A stretch of DNA of 64,000 nucleotides from Clostridium sp. BJN0013 (GTDB taxonomy: Bacteria > Bacillota > Clostridia > Clostridiales > Clostridiaceae). The notes under the pieces are model-generated. The model made no database searches and was not told the DNA's origin. It was given only the letters and a program-made list of their open reading frames with translations. The stretch is from the NCBI RefSeq assembly GCF_040939125.1, contig NZ_CP162495.1, positions 2,666,001 to 2,730,000 on the forward strand, read 5' to 3'. Of the stretch, positions 1 to 9,391 are shown piece after piece. The first letter of the stretch is position 1; the number at the start of each line of letters is the position of its first letter. A program made the translations under genes and the position numbers.

Positions 1-483
1 ATTTGCACTCTTTATGTTAGAAATATCCTCCGATTCCCCTTTTACTCTCTGACTTAGCAGTATACATTGGTGAAGAATTTCTTTTTTTATTTCCTCAGTT
101 TTTGCTAAAGGCAAATAGTTTAATAATAATTGAATCATAGACAATAAAAATGGAAAACAAGAATAGTATTTCTTTATCATTTTGTTACACTGCTCCATTA
201 CTTCATCAAAAGGTTTTGTAGCAAATTCATGTGAAAGTTTATTGTAAATTTTTTTAATGTCTTCCTTTGTAAGTTGTGGAGAATATCCCAATAATTCATC
301 CACTGAAACATTAAAATAGGTTGCAAGTTCAGGAAGAAGTAAAATATCAGGATAACTTAATCCTGATTCCCATTTGGAAACAGATGCTTTAGAAACTCCA
401 ATATAATCTGCTAACTGCTCTTGTGTTATTCCTTTCTCTTTTCTTTTTTGAATAATGCATTTACTTATATTTAGTTCTTTCAT
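1..483 (-). CDS. XRE-family transcriptional regulator, 3' end outside window
   Basis: The reading frame starts with ATG at 483 on the minus strand and stays open to base 1, so the C-terminus is missing. The first 60 residues form a classic Cro/C1-type helix-turn-helix: a KEKGITQEQLADYIGVSKAS helix pair followed by VSKWESGLSYPD. The rest is a helical, Leu-rich tail seen in Clostridium HTH regulators that carry a C-terminal sensing or oligomerisation domain. It probably binds DNA as a dimer and represses a nearby gene; the target is not visible. No operon partner is seen inside the window, and the divergent side (484-770) is non-coding. Confidence 0.8.
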   Translation of the reverse strand, partial: MKELNISKCIIQKRKEKGITQEQLADYIGVSKASVSKWESGLSYPDILLLPELATYFNVSVDELLGYSPQLTKEDIKKIYNKLSHEFATKPFDEVMEQCNKMIKKYYSCFPFLLSMIQLLLNYLPLAKTEEIKKEILHQCILLSQRVKGESEDISNIKSAN

Positions 484-590
484 ATCTATCACCTCTAATG
501 ATATTTTATGTATTAAGTCATTTCCTGTCGATGGATTTATAGTTGATTTTAATGAAATAAGTTAACTTACAGGAAACTTCCTTCAATAAT

Positions 591-625
591 TAAAGCCCTG
601 CTTCTCTTGATTAAGCAAGGCTAAT
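591..625 (-). terminator. Possible terminator stem-loop after the glycosidase gene
   Basis: Arms at 594-603 and 613-622 pair over 10 bp with one G-U pair and a 9-nt loop. It lies between the 3' end of the glycosidase gene (771) and the regulator start (483). The T-run on the minus side is weak, so termination is only likely, not certain. Confidence 0.4.
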
Positions 626-770
626 ATAGATAATTTTTACTTGTAACAGCATTGAGTAAACTCTCGCCTTTCAAGTATATTTAACTTCATTTACCATATT
701 ATATATAATTACCTAAAATCTTTTATTATTCATATTTATTATTTGAATTTCTAAGTTACCTGTAACAAGT

Positions 771-2141
771 TTACTGTTCCTTACTATACCAATTTCTGAT
801 AACTAATGTACTTTCTTCACTTGGGTAATAACGTTTATCCTTATCTTGTTTGCCTATTGCGAATACAGAAAACCCCAGAAACCATGGCTCATTCTCAAAT
901 TCTCTTCTATAAGCTTCAAAGCAATTAGCTTGTTCAACATTATTTACAATGCTATTTTCATCTGGATCCCATGGATGAAATGATGCTTCATCAGTTTTAG
1001 GAAAACCAATCTCTCCAAAGAAGATAGGTTTATTCCATTTATCATAAAAATTTTTTATCTCTTGTTTTATATTTTGGTTTCTAACTTCTCCATTTACAGA
1101 TATCTGTGAACTTTCTATTGCACTTACAAGATTTTCCGCAGTATTTGTAGCATTATTTGTAAGTTCGAAATAAGCTGCAATAGATATAAAATCTAGTTTT
1201 GAAAACAACTTATTATTTAGCTTGTTTTCATAGTCAGTAATACTTTTAGTATCCCATGATGCTGTATACCACCAATTAGTTCTATAGGTTACTAATCCTT
1301 TATAATAGGTTCTAACATAATCTATGGTATCACACCAATTTTTTTCTTCAGGTTCTATATTTACAAAATTACTCCCTATGTTTAGTGCATCTACATTGTA
1401 TGGTACTGCAATATCATCTATTAATGTCTTTAATACATTTGCCCTCCAATTTAAAAAGAAAGTATCCATATCATCTGGATTCCAATCTGTTTCAATATCC
1501 TCTCCCCCAGCTATCCAGGGATAAGGCTCTAGTATTATATTTATATTTTTACCATTTAATTGTTTAATTAAGTTTATTGCTTTCTCTTCGCTTGATCTGT
1601 CAACTCTCATACCACTTGAAGAAAGATTATCTATTTCTATTTTTACAGGTATATTTAAGGTATTCAATTGAAACTTATCTATATCACTTAAGGCTTGTTC
1701 AATGTCATAGTCTGTAGATAGATTTCCTGATTTAATCTTCTTTCCATTTAACATTTCACCTTCATTACTTTTAATATTAAAGTTCAATGTGTATTCTTTA
1801 TTCAAAGTCTTACCTTTAGTAGAATGCACCTGATTTCCGATGTTTAATATGTAACTTTCTCCTGCCGTATATCCCCCTTGAGGAGCTGTCACTGTAACTG
1901 TTTTACTATCCTGACCTAATTGTATTCCCACATTTACTTTATCACCTTTACTGTCTGTTACAGTTATTCCTTGCCTGGTTAAGTCGTCAAATTCAACATC
2001 ACTTGTAAATTTGATTGTCCATGTTTTATTAGCATCTACTGTTTGATTGTCAGTAAAGCTTACTGCTTTTACATTAGGTGTAATTAATAAAAAAATACCA
2101 AAAAAAGTTGCCATTAAAATTTTGTTTTTCAATTTATCCAT
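771..2141 (-). CDS. Secreted GH113-like glycosidase with N-terminal Ig-like domain
   Basis: The 456-residue protein starts with a clear signal peptide (KNKILMATFFGIFLLITP...VKA). Residues about 27-125 form a beta-rich Ig-like module of the Big_5/SWM kind, and about 135-456 form a TIM-barrel-like domain. Its C-terminal part contains FFGEIGFPKTD with a candidate catalytic Glu, and an ending (EPWFLGFSVFAIG) typical of GH113 mannanase-like enzymes. Family knowledge suggests cleavage of beta-mannan or a related cell-surface glycan outside the cell; the substrate is inference. It is a single-gene unit. A GH5- or GH26-like clan A enzyme is the main alternative. Confidence 0.6.
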   Translation of the reverse strand: MDKLKNKILMATFFGIFLLITPNVKAVSFTDNQTVDANKTWTIKFTSDVEFDDLTRQGITVTDSKGDKVNVGIQLGQDSKTVTVTAPQGGYTAGESYILNIGNQVHSTKGKTLNKEYTLNFNIKSNEGEMLNGKKIKSGNLSTDYDIEQALSDIDKFQLNTLNIPVKIEIDNLSSSGMRVDRSSEEKAINLIKQLNGKNINIILEPYPWIAGGEDIETDWNPDDMDTFFLNWRANVLKTLIDDIAVPYNVDALNIGSNFVNIEPEEKNWCDTIDYVRTYYKGLVTYRTNWWYTASWDTKSITDYENKLNNKLFSKLDFISIAAYFELTNNATNTAENLVSAIESSQISVNGEVRNQNIKQEIKNFYDKWNKPIFFGEIGFPKTDEASFHPWDPDENSIVNNVEQANCFEAYRREFENEPWFLGFSVFAIGKQDKDKRYYPSEESTLVIRNWYSKEQ

Positions 2142-2264
2142 CCCCTTATTATTACTTATATACTTAATTATATATTTTGGGGCAACAATAATCTACATAG
2201 TACTCTTATATACCTAATAGGTTTTGCACGAAGGTATACTCATTAAAAAGAAATAAGTAATTTT

Positions 2265-2303
2265 TTATTTCCCAAGCTCTACTGAAAATATACCTGAAAA
2301 TGA
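2265..2303 (-). pseudogene. Remnant of a third substrate-binding-protein C-terminus
   Basis: Directly after the stop of the binding protein at 2310, about 12 codons read FSGIFSVELGK then stop. This resembles the C-termini of the two intact paralogs (YSGLFSADWK and YSGVFFEDWKDE). It looks like the leftover 3' end of another copy, suggesting the gene array was once longer or underwent tandem duplication and deletion. The match is short, so the call is tentative. Confidence 0.4.
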
Positions 2304-2309
2304 TAAACA

Positions 2310-3470
2310 TTATTTCCAATCTGCTGAAAATAAACCTGAATACTTAACCGGCATATATTTATCAAAAAATTCTTTTCTATCTTTTTCAGGATTTAAGTCC
2401 TCAAATTCACTTGGAAATAAGAATTTTGCCATTTCCTCAACACCAGCAAAATTATAAGGTCGAATATAAAGATTGTAATGAAGTGCGTAAAGCCTTCCAT
2501 TTTTAATTGCATTTAAATCAGACCATCCCGCTCTTTGGGTGTAAAGGCTTAAATGCTCATTAGCACTTTGCCCAGTTGCAAAAAATCCAAGACGCATAAT
2601 ATTATCAGTTGGACTCCAGTTAGCTCCACCTATGATAATAATATCAGGATTTGAGGCAAGTACCTTTTCGGCATTTAATGGCTGGCCTGTGACACCAATA
2701 CTAATATTATCTGCGCCGAGTTTGTCCCAAACATAACCCCAACTGGTTTTCACATCACCATCTGTCTGACCAATCTTATCTGGAGCCACATTGCCGCACT
2801 CCCAATATAATACAGGCTTTTTTATTCCGCTTGAAATAACTTTTTGAACTCTTTGCAGCACAGCATCAGTTTTCTGGTTAGCATAATCCACCATTTCATC
2901 AACTTTCGATTCTTTACCCAGCATTTTTCCTACCATTTTTATACTCTTTCCAGGTCCATAAAAAGGATCGGAATTATTATCCATAATAACAACAGGCAAT
3001 CCTGTAGAAATCATTTTCTGTATGCAATTTTTATTGTAGAATTGTTTATCAACAATGATTATATCTGGATTTAAATTCACAACAGATTCAACACTTATTG
3101 CATCGTCATACACACTGCCAAGGGCAGTCATTTTATCAAGATTCTTGTATACTTTTGAAAACATATTATATCCATCAATATCGGTACTCTTGAAACTTTG
3201 GCCTACAGCCACTAATTTTGTATCTAGTTCTTTACCTAAAATTGAAGAGAGCATATATATATCCATTGTTCTCACAAGTACAATACGTTTAACATTAGTG
3301 GATAGTGTCACTTTCCTGCCAACCATATCTGTAAAAACCTTCGTTTTTGAAGCAGTTGAAGCCGGATTCGATGATGTTGAATTATTAGAACCACACCCTG
3401 AAAATGCGAAGATAAGTGCAGCTGTCAATAGCAAACCAATAATTCTAATTCCTAATTTTTTGTTTTTCAT
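2310..3470 (-). CDS. ABC transporter substrate-binding lipoprotein, helical-backbone metal/corrinoid type (copy 1)
   Basis: 386 residues with a lipoprotein signal peptide and lipobox (FAFSGC, about residues 21-26), so it is anchored to the outer face of the membrane. The body is a Peripla_BP_2 (FepB/BtuF-like) fold: a DMVGRKVTL entry, then NLDKMTALGSVYDDAISVESVV and NPDIIIVD signatures. It should deliver a chelated metal or corrinoid/heme-like ligand to the FecCD permease at 5590. It is the last gene of the operon and about half identical by eye to the next upstream gene. The paired paralogs suggest two related ligands or two oxidation states (inference). Confidence 0.85.
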   Translation of the reverse strand: MKNKKLGIRIIGLLLTAALIFAFSGCGSNNSTSSNPASTASKTKVFTDMVGRKVTLSTNVKRIVLVRTMDIYMLSSILGKELDTKLVAVGQSFKSTDIDGYNMFSKVYKNLDKMTALGSVYDDAISVESVVNLNPDIIIVDKQFYNKNCIQKMISTGLPVVIMDNNSDPFYGPGKSIKMVGKMLGKESKVDEMVDYANQKTDAVLQRVQKVISSGIKKPVLYWECGNVAPDKIGQTDGDVKTSWGYVWDKLGADNISIGVTGQPLNAEKVLASNPDIIIIGGANWSPTDNIMRLGFFATGQSANEHLSLYTQRAGWSDLNAIKNGRLYALHYNLYIRPYNFAGVEEMAKFLFPSEFEDLNPEKDRKEFFDKYMPVKYSGLFSADWK

Positions 3471-3568
3471 CTTGATTCCTCCTCAGCATATAATTAATTA
3501 AATTTGAGATACTATTTCATATTTTTCTCATATGCCAGACTTGATACTGTTTTCTTAGCTATATACTA

Positions 3569-4744
3569 TTATTCATCTTTCCAGTCTTCAAAAAATACTC
3601 CAGAATAGTTAATAGGCATATATTTAGAAAAAAATTCTTTTAAATCTGCTTCTGGATCAACATCTTTAAATTGTTCCGGCCACAATTTCTTCCCAATATA
3701 TTCAACAACTGCAAAATCAAAGGGATATTTGGCATAATTAAAATGAAATCCATATAATCTGCCATTTTTAATAGCTGAAAGCTCACTCCAGCCAGATCGT
3801 TTCGTATACTCTCCTAAATGTTTTTTAGCTTGTTCTTCAGTGACAAAATAACCAAATCTCATAATATTTGACGTTGGATTCCAATTTGCTCCACCTATCA
3901 TAATCATATCAGGATTTGAACTTAAAACTATTTCAGGATTCAGTGATTCCGACCCGTGCCCTTCTCCTATATTTTCAGCACCTAATCTTTTAAGTAACGC
4001 TCCAAATCCAGTAGATGTCTCTCCTCTTGTGGTTCCAATTTCCTCAGGTGTTACATTCCCCAATTCAAAATAAACAGACGGCTTTTTCGAACTTTCTTTT
4101 ACAGCTTTATTGGCAATCTTTAGTACATTGTCAATTCTGTCTCTAGCATATTTTACCATTTCGTCTGTCTTTTCTTTGTACCCTAACATATCACCTAACA
4201 TAGACATACTGTCCAGCATACTATATAATGGATCCTTTTTAGGATTAGAGCCATCCGAATCAATAAAAACTACAGGCAATCCAACCTCAATCAATTTTTT
4301 AACGCTGCTCTTCTGCATAAAATAATAATCAACAATAATAATGTCCGGATCGAGCTCCAGCAGTTTCTCACTGCTTACTGAATCATCATATATGCTTCCA
4401 CATTGTACAATTTTGTCCATGTCAAAAGTTTGTGAAAACTTTTGATACAAATCTATGTCATTGGTTTTTAAATCCTGCCCTAGAGATATTACTTTTTTGT
4501 CAAAATCCTTACCCAATATGGCCCCTAAAATATTCGTTTCCATATATCTCAGTGTGACAATTTTATTTATGTTAGTTGATAATTTTACTTTTCTGCCTGC
4601 CATGTCAGTATATGTTTTCGTTGCAGGTGTATTCTTTGCTGTTTCTTCTTTTCTTGCTGTGGTGCCACATCCAACCAAAGATATCAACATGACTGCAATG
4701 AATAACATACTCAGCAGTTTTCTCTTCATATAAATCTTTTTCAT
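3569..4744 (-). CDS. ABC transporter substrate-binding lipoprotein, helical-backbone metal/corrinoid type (copy 2)
   Basis: 391 residues, paralog of the gene at 2310, with lipobox ISLVGC near residue 26. It shares the AGRKVKLSTN entry, the NPDMIMIGGANWNPTSNIMRFGYF block, and a C-terminal KYMPINYSG motif with its neighbour. The conserved GGANW...NIMR stretch in both copies probably lines the ligand cleft. The gene follows the ATPase gene after a short gap and precedes copy 1 by 98 bp. That places both receptors at the end of the nitrogenase-like/importer operon. Confidence 0.85.
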   Translation of the reverse strand: MKKIYMKRKLLSMLFIAVMLISLVGCGTTARKEETAKNTPATKTYTDMAGRKVKLSTNINKIVTLRYMETNILGAILGKDFDKKVISLGQDLKTNDIDLYQKFSQTFDMDKIVQCGSIYDDSVSSEKLLELDPDIIIVDYYFMQKSSVKKLIEVGLPVVFIDSDGSNPKKDPLYSMLDSMSMLGDMLGYKEKTDEMVKYARDRIDNVLKIANKAVKESSKKPSVYFELGNVTPEEIGTTRGETSTGFGALLKRLGAENIGEGHGSESLNPEIVLSSNPDMIMIGGANWNPTSNIMRFGYFVTEEQAKKHLGEYTKRSGWSELSAIKNGRLYGFHFNYAKYPFDFAVVEYIGKKLWPEQFKDVDPEADLKEFFSKYMPINYSGVFFEDWKDE

Positions 4745-4775
4745 TTCAATTCCCTCCAGTTCGTATATAATTGAT

Positions 4776-5582
4776 TTAAATATGAGATACTAATTTATAT
4801 TTATTCTTATCAGTTTCAGTGGAAATGCCTACGAATTCAATAACTTGTTTACCTTGTTTATTTACATATATTTCACTATCAATTTTATATATTTCCCTTA
4901 TCATTTTTTTTGTTAAGACTTCCTTAGGTGTTCCGTGAGAATAAATATTGCCATCTTTCATGACAACAATATTATCAGCATATCTTGATGTGAGATTTAT
5001 ATCGTGCATTACAATTATTACAATCATCTTTTTTTCATATGCTAAATTTGATACTGTATTCATTAGTGAAAATTGACGATGTATATCTAGATTATTTAAT
5101 GGCTCATCTAATATGAGAATTTCTGGTTCTTTAATTATTGATTGAGCTAATGACACCATTTGAAGCTGACCGCCACTTAATTCATTAATTTTACTTTTTG
5201 CTAAGTGCTGCAATTCAAAAGCATCTAAAATATTATTTACCTTTTGTTCCTGCTTTTTACTAACTTTAAGATTTAGTGTATTTATTAGTCCTAAAAGCAC
5301 AGCTTCAAAAACAGTAATTGAAGCATCATTTTGTGTTGTTTGGGGCAAGTAACCTACCTTTTGCTTAATAAATTCTTTTTTCTGTTTCTTAATGCTTTCA
5401 CCTTGGTAATACATTTCACCATCACACTTATATATATTTAAAATACACTTAACTAATGTAGACTTTCCTGAACCATTTGGCCCAATAATTGCAGTTACAT
5501 TATTATGAAAAGTCAAACTAATATTATTTAGAGAAAATTTAGAAGAATGTTTATAATTAATATTCTGTATTTTAAGACTCAT
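4776..5582 (-). CDS. ABC transporter ATP-binding protein, FecE/BtuD type
   Basis: 268 residues with Walker A GPNGSGKST (about 33-41), Q-loop (LPQTTQ), signature LSGGQ (about 136-140), Walker B ILILDEP and a switch His (VMHD). Family length and order are normal for the energising subunit of iron-siderophore, heme or cobalamin importers. It lies 7 bp downstream of the permease gene, so the two are co-translated. The substrate cannot be read from the ATPase; the operon context points to the cargo handled by the nitrogenase-like pair. Confidence 0.9.
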   Translation of the reverse strand: MSLKIQNINYKHSSKFSLNNISLTFHNNVTAIIGPNGSGKSTLVKCILNIYKCDGEMYYQGESIKKQKKEFIKQKVGYLPQTTQNDASITVFEAVLLGLINTLNLKVSKKQEQKVNNILDAFELQHLAKSKINELSGGQLQMVSLAQSIIKEPEILILDEPLNNLDIHRQFSLMNTVSNLAYEKKMIVIIVMHDINLTSRYADNIVVMKDGNIYSHGTPKEVLTKKMIREIYKIDSEIYVNKQGKQVIEFVGISTETDKNKYKLVSHI

Positions 5583-5589
5583 ACTCTTC

Positions 5590-6645
5590 TCACCTTCCTT
5601 GTTTTAAAATAAGTACCAATAAAAACGGAATACCTATAATTGAAGTAACTATTCCTAAAGGAATCTGTACCCCTGATATGGCAACCTTGCTTAGCACAGA
5701 TGAAACTGATAACATAAATGCTCCAGTTAACATAGATGCCGGAATAAAAAACCTTTGTTCTTCTCCTACTAAAGACTTAGCTACATAGGGTGCAACTAGT
5801 CCAACAAAGCCTATGGTTCCAACAAAGCAAACTGCGATGGATGTTATTAATGAAGATAATATCAAAACCTTTGTTCTTAACTTTTCTACATTAATCCCTA
5901 AAGCTGCTGCAGTACTTTCCCCCATACATAATGATGTTAGCTTCCAGGATTCTCTAAAGAGAATTGGTGTCACTATTACAAGTACTACAAATACTATTGC
6001 ATCCTGCTGCCATGTAGCTCCTAAGATACACCCTTGTGACCAGTTAGTTATACCTCTTAAAATTTCATCTGGTACAAAGTATGTAAGAATAAAATTTAAC
6101 GCTGTAAACATAAAACTTATTGCAATCCCAGCTAAAATTATTGTTCCTCTATCCTTTTTTATCTTTCCAATGGTATAAATAAAAAAGGATGATATTAATG
6201 AAAAAGCAAAAGCAAATATAGGAGTGGCATAATTATTCATGTATTTGGGTAAGAATGCATATCCAAAAATCAAAGATATTGAGGCTCCAAAAGATGCTGC
6301 CGAAGATATTCCCAGTGTATACGGACTAGCAAGATTATTATTAAGTATAGTCTGCATTTCCATACCTGCAATTGCTAATCCTGCACCAGCTAATAGTGCC
6401 ATAGTTGCTATTGGTAATCTAATTACCCTGACAATTATATTCACTTTTCTGCCCAGTGACTCAGGATTCATCAATGAAGTGATTACATCAAAAATATTCA
6501 ACATTGCCGGTCCAGTTGAGAGATCAATTACAAAGCTTATTAATACAAGCAGTATTAAAATCATCAACGCTATTACTTTTCGCATAATAACTAACTTGTA
6601 ATTTTGAGACTTTCCAATAGCAATTTTTTTAGAGCTTATATCCAC
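5590..6645 (-). CDS. FecCD-family ABC transporter permease
   Basis: 351 residues with about ten hydrophobic segments. It has the family hallmarks GLAIAGMEMQTILNNNLASPYTLGISSAASFGAS in the N-terminal half and GFVGLVAPYVAKSLVGEEQR near the C-terminus (coupling helix). As in BtuC/FhuB/FecCD permeases it should homodimerise and move a metal chelate across the membrane with the ATPase encoded 7 bp downstream. The 30-bp gap to the upstream nitrogenase-like gene supports one transcript for catalysis and uptake. Confidence 0.9.
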   Translation of the reverse strand: MDISSKKIAIGKSQNYKLVIMRKVIALMILILLVLISFVIDLSTGPAMLNIFDVITSLMNPESLGRKVNIIVRVIRLPIATMALLAGAGLAIAGMEMQTILNNNLASPYTLGISSAASFGASISLIFGYAFLPKYMNNYATPIFAFAFSLISSFFIYTIGKIKKDRGTIILAGIAISFMFTALNFILTYFVPDEILRGITNWSQGCILGATWQQDAIVFVVLVIVTPILFRESWKLTSLCMGESTAAALGINVEKLRTKVLILSSLITSIAVCFVGTIGFVGLVAPYVAKSLVGEEQRFFIPASMLTGAFMLSVSSVLSKVAISGVQIPLGIVTSIIGIPFLLVLILKQGR

Positions 6646-6675
6646 GATTTCTCCCTCCTTCTAAACTGATTTTTA

Positions 6676-7854
6676 TCAATATTTTGCAATAAGTTTATAA
6701 AAATAAGCCAAATTCAATATGTCCTCAACCAAAAATGACATTCCTTCAACCCCAGCATAACCACTTTTGCTAATACTAATCTTGTCAAGCACTGGATATG
6801 TATACTGCAGAAAAGGAATATCCAGTTCATTAGCTAATCCCCTCTCAAAAGACGATCCAAAAATCATTACTGAATTAGATTTAAAAACTTCATCTCTTAT
6901 CTCCTCCCTGTCTTTTTTTTGTTCAGTATCAATTAACACATCTACAACTATTCCAAGTTCAGTTTCTAAAAATTTTTTTAGACCATATATTCTTGCCTTG
7001 TCTCCTAAAACAGCTACTGGCATACCCATAAAAGTATCTATAAATGAGTGAAGTTCATTTAATAATTCTAATGATAAAGTTTCCTTTTCATCGAAATTTT
7101 CATGGACTTTAATTGACAATGCTGCCAGTATTTTATTTACAAAAATTCTACTGCCCGTTATTCCATATGGATAACTGACAGTTATATAGGGAGTTCCAAA
7201 TTTTTCTTTTAACATTTCTCCAACAAACTGGAACCCATCTAATACAACATTTACCACAGCTGATGGTACTTTCATAATATTCTCATAGCTATCATAGGGA
7301 AAAATAGAATTTATATATATGAAATCCTCCAGCATATTCTCTATATTAATTAAATCCGAATCAACTTTGTAATCATCAGAGAAAAAGCCTATTAAATTAA
7401 TTGAATTTTTAATTATTTCTCTTGGCATCATTTCATCTATTAATAGTTTGAATGCACTTTTCATACCTCTTATACCTGCATCATTGAAACCTGGTTCATT
7501 TAATAAAAAAATATTTTCTAAATTGTTCTTCTGTTTAAACCTATTAATGACATTTAGAGCATCATCATTTAATATTTCAGGTATGCATCCAGTTATCACA
7601 TATATAACTTCAGCCTCATAGAGTTTAACTATATTTTCTAAAGCTTCTTCTAAAATTTTTTCTCCTCCATTTACTATCTCTTCTTCATAAATAACTGTAG
7701 ATGTCTGTCTTATATCACTTATTTTTGATGAAATATGAAATGCTAGTGTTCCCCAGTTACAACCAACTGTTGAATGAATCAAAATTACAGAATCTTTAAT
7801 ACTTATAACTACTCTGTATGCTCCAAACAATCTACACTCACTATCACAATTCAT
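6676..7854 (-). CDS. Nitrogenase component 1-like protein, NifK/NifE-type half
   Basis: 392 residues, Oxidored_nitro superfamily, shorter than true NifK (about 460-520). The N-terminal Cys motifs are recognisable: CDSECRLFGA (C3, C7), HSTVGC (about C32) and VITGCIPEILNDDA (about C108). These match the three ligand positions used for a P-cluster or [4Fe-4S] in this fold. It starts 1 bp after the stop of the partner gene, so the two very likely form a heterotetramer. No true-nitrogenase cofactor genes (nifB, nifEN, nifH) are nearby. A BchN/B- or CfbD-like role on a tetrapyrrole or other imported substrate is inference. Confidence 0.8.
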   Translation of the reverse strand: MNCDSECRLFGAYRVVISIKDSVILIHSTVGCNWGTLAFHISSKISDIRQTSTVIYEEEIVNGGEKILEEALENIVKLYEAEVIYVITGCIPEILNDDALNVINRFKQKNNLENIFLLNEPGFNDAGIRGMKSAFKLLIDEMMPREIIKNSINLIGFFSDDYKVDSDLINIENMLEDFIYINSIFPYDSYENIMKVPSAVVNVVLDGFQFVGEMLKEKFGTPYITVSYPYGITGSRIFVNKILAALSIKVHENFDEKETLSLELLNELHSFIDTFMGMPVAVLGDKARIYGLKKFLETELGIVVDVLIDTEQKKDREEIRDEVFKSNSVMIFGSSFERGLANELDIPFLQYTYPVLDKISISKSGYAGVEGMSFLVEDILNLAYFYKLIAKY

Positions 7855-7855
7855 C

Positions 7856-9343
7856 TCATTTCCCTCCTCTCTGTAGCCAGAGAATATCCCACATTTTTTT
7901 ACTTACCTTCTCATTGACATTCACACTATTATAATTATCTAAAAGCAAGCTCTTATCCTCACGAAATACAGTTCTATTAATCATATCTATATAATGAAGT
8001 ATAAATTTTTCATAATTATTAAAATCTAATGGTATGAACGATGGTAGATTAATATGTTTAGAATTTTGAATATGTGTATACCCAATGCATAAATCTGCAT
8101 TTTCTTCAAATGCAATGATTTTTTCTATATCAAAATTAATTTTCCAATTAACCTCATAATCTAATTCATTTAAACCTTCTACTATATTTTCTTTTGCCAT
8201 CTCAAACAATGTATCTTTAGAAAATAAACTCATATACCCATTTTGTTTAACTGTAACAACTACATATTTTATTTTTAGTTTTAATACGCAGCCATAAAAA
8301 TAAATTAATTTATATATATCTCTAAAATCTTCACAATATATAGCACAAGTGTATTTACTCATCTTAAGCAATTTTTTTTCTAGCCTCTCCTGAATATGAA
8401 CTTTCCGCTCATTTAAGTACCTGCCTAATCTCTCATAAGCTCCAATTTTCTTAGCTATATCTATATAAAATTCTTCAATTCCATTTAGACCTCTGTAGCC
8501 ATAATCTTCGTTTTTGACTATCATAAATTCCGTTCCATATAATTCTTTCATTTTTATTACCCATTTAACACGACTTGTTATTATATTAAGTGCTGCTCTA
8601 GGTGCTGTTTCTAGTTCTTCAACAGAACAATTTGGTATAAATGCATTTATTTTTATTCCCATCTTCTCCAATTCTTTTTTTATACCATTTACCATGGCAT
8701 TTTCATGAATTCCCCAGTAAAAACCGCATATGTTTATAAGAGTATTCTCTACTTCTTGAGGTTTCATTACATTTTCAACGATTACCTCCATAGCTTCTGA
8801 AAACCCACAACTTTTTAAATTGCCATCATGAATCTTTTTCTTATCAGTGTTATTTTCACAAAAACTTTTTCTTGCATTACCTCTCTTATCAGCATGTGAA
8901 ATCTTTTTTGATTTAACGAATAATAGCTTACAAGTAATTTGAGGCTGTAACTCTCTAATAACTCCTTCTATATCATCCCCAGTCATATCAACAGAGGATG
9001 CTGGAATAATGCCAATTAATGATGGATTATATTTTTTCGCCGTTTCAATAATTGCCTCCTTTAATTTTTCACTTCCCCCCATTATAATATCTTTTTCCTT
9101 TAAACCCGTACATTTTAGATTATATGCTGGCTTCCAGCTTCTTCTGCAAACATATCTGTAATGAAATCCACATCCGCTAGAACCATGTAAAATAGGAATG
9201 GCATTTTCAATTGTTGAAATTGCAAATATTGCTCCAGCAACCTTTCCACTTGGTGTAAACTCATGAATATATGGAACTCTATCATATAGATAACTATTTT
9301 TATAGAACTCTCTTAGACTTGTCTCCATTTTCCCATTTCCCAC
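7856..9343 (-). CDS. Nitrogenase component 1-like protein, NifD-type half with degenerate cluster ligands
   Basis: 495 residues, first gene of the operon, start chosen at the ATG after a GGAGTGGG ribosome site. The fold is shown by ILHGSSGCGFHYRYVC (second ligand region), the NLKCTGLKEKDIIMGG segment, and SSVDMTGDDIEG. In NifD the last motif reads CPVGLIGDDI, so here the Cys is replaced by Ser. The first ligand Cys also appears lost (TPSGKVAGA in place of a CxxxGA-type motif). The pair may therefore hold a [4Fe-4S] cluster with fewer ligands from this subunit. The protein is not expected to bind FeMo-co. Group IV/VI nitrogenase-like reductases are the closest concept. Confidence 0.75.
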   Translation of the reverse strand: MGNGKMETSLREFYKNSYLYDRVPYIHEFTPSGKVAGAIFAISTIENAIPILHGSSGCGFHYRYVCRRSWKPAYNLKCTGLKEKDIIMGGSEKLKEAIIETAKKYNPSLIGIIPASSVDMTGDDIEGVIRELQPQITCKLLFVKSKKISHADKRGNARKSFCENNTDKKKIHDGNLKSCGFSEAMEVIVENVMKPQEVENTLINICGFYWGIHENAMVNGIKKELEKMGIKINAFIPNCSVEELETAPRAALNIITSRVKWVIKMKELYGTEFMIVKNEDYGYRGLNGIEEFYIDIAKKIGAYERLGRYLNERKVHIQERLEKKLLKMSKYTCAIYCEDFRDIYKLIYFYGCVLKLKIKYVVVTVKQNGYMSLFSKDTLFEMAKENIVEGLNELDYEVNWKINFDIEKIIAFEENADLCIGYTHIQNSKHINLPSFIPLDFNNYEKFILHYIDMINRTVFREDKSLLLDNYNSVNVNEKVSKKMWDILWLQRGGK

Positions 9344-9391
9344 TCCTTTCTATAACAACTAGATATAGGCACTTTCAGAATTTTGTATTAG

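Noticed and set aside
6676-9343. A true nitrogenase or its cofactor scaffold
   Set aside because: Subunits are short, lack several cluster ligands, and no nifH/B/EN or molybdenum genes lie near.
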